From Hyalella azteca (Eukaryota > Arthropoda > Malacostraca > Amphipoda > Hyalellidae), in contig NW_025941719.1 in assembly GCF_000764305.2 (NCBI RefSeq), forward strand, positions 310,001 through 374,000: 64,000 nucleotides of DNA. The letters are read 5' to 3'. The first letter of the stretch is position 1. Every line of letters begins with the position of its first letter. The notes beneath the pieces were generated by a model. It was not told where the DNA came from, ran no database searches, and worked only from the letters and a program-made list of their open reading frames with translations. A program made the position numbers and the translations under genes. Shown here piece after piece: positions 63,801 through 64,000 of the stretch.

Positions 63801-64000
63801 AGCCAAAAATCCTGAAAAGAATCTATTAGATAAGTTTACAGCACACGTTTAACAGTTTAACATTAACACTAATTGTAAAAAAATAATTGCGCGTTTATCA
63901 GTGGCTACAATGGGACCTTATGATGGGGAACCAACAAGCCAGCCAGGCAGAGAGCCTTCAACAACAGTAAGACACGACCTTGCTGAGCATCACTCAACAG
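60829..64000. other. No clearly supported gene downstream of LARS1
   Basis: Mixed AT-rich sequence without a recognisable exon. A candidate minus-strand first exon lies at 63441-63457 (MAFEFR, then donor GTGAGT); it is treated as a finding. I saw no transposon ends or tandem arrays here. Confidence 0.4.

Overview
The window is a piece of an animal nuclear genome. The genes have several exons with GT/AG introns and AATAAA poly(A) signals, one intron is 11.6 kb, and much of the rest is transposon debris. Four conserved housekeeping genes are recognisable (QCR9/UQCR10, COASY, NUDT21/CFIm25 and cytosolic LARS1), plus the 3' end of a fifth gene I cannot name. Piggybac-type and mariner-type MITEs, a Penelope-like element and a Jockey-like retrotransposon fit an arthropod. 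I lean towards a crustacean, but that is inference.

Layout. 1-3.2 kb: no convincing gene. 3.2-12.7 kb (+): three 3' exons of a gene encoding an acidic, serine-rich tail, with a possible alternative short 3' end at about 4.0 kb and a G-rich minisatellite in its last intron. 15.0-26.8 kb (+): QCR9, two small coding exons around a long intron holding two sister TA-flanked MITEs, a hAT-type MITE, a TA-flanked element with a palindromic element nested inside it, and a local duplication whose first unit carries another MITE. 27-34.8 kb: a foldback element with 159-bp arms, a TTAA-flanked piggyBac-type element, a compound satellite block and further fragments of families seen elsewhere in the window. 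35.0-37.7 kb (+): COASY, three coding exons. 39.5-41.4 kb (-): NUDT21 without its 5' exon, convergent with COASY. 42-53.5 kb: repeat-dense. It holds two Penelope-like fragments in inverted orientation, one split by a TTAA element; a five-part satellite block; and a 5'-truncated Jockey-like retrotransposon inside an older dispersed repeat. 53.7-60.8 kb (+): complete LARS1, six coding exons, 1169 residues. 60.8-64 kb: no clear gene, apart from one weak first-exon candidate on the minus strand.

The genes are functionally unrelated: respiratory complex III, CoA synthesis, mRNA 3'-end processing and leucine charging. They look like ordinary neighbours, not a cluster. The unusual content is in the repeats: a minisatellite in LARS1 that has copied the exon-4 splice donor seven times, stacked tandem arrays that recur as a block at two places, a 98-bp array built from two 49-bp halves, and several elements able to fold into long hairpins inside introns. 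I found no new multi-gene system.
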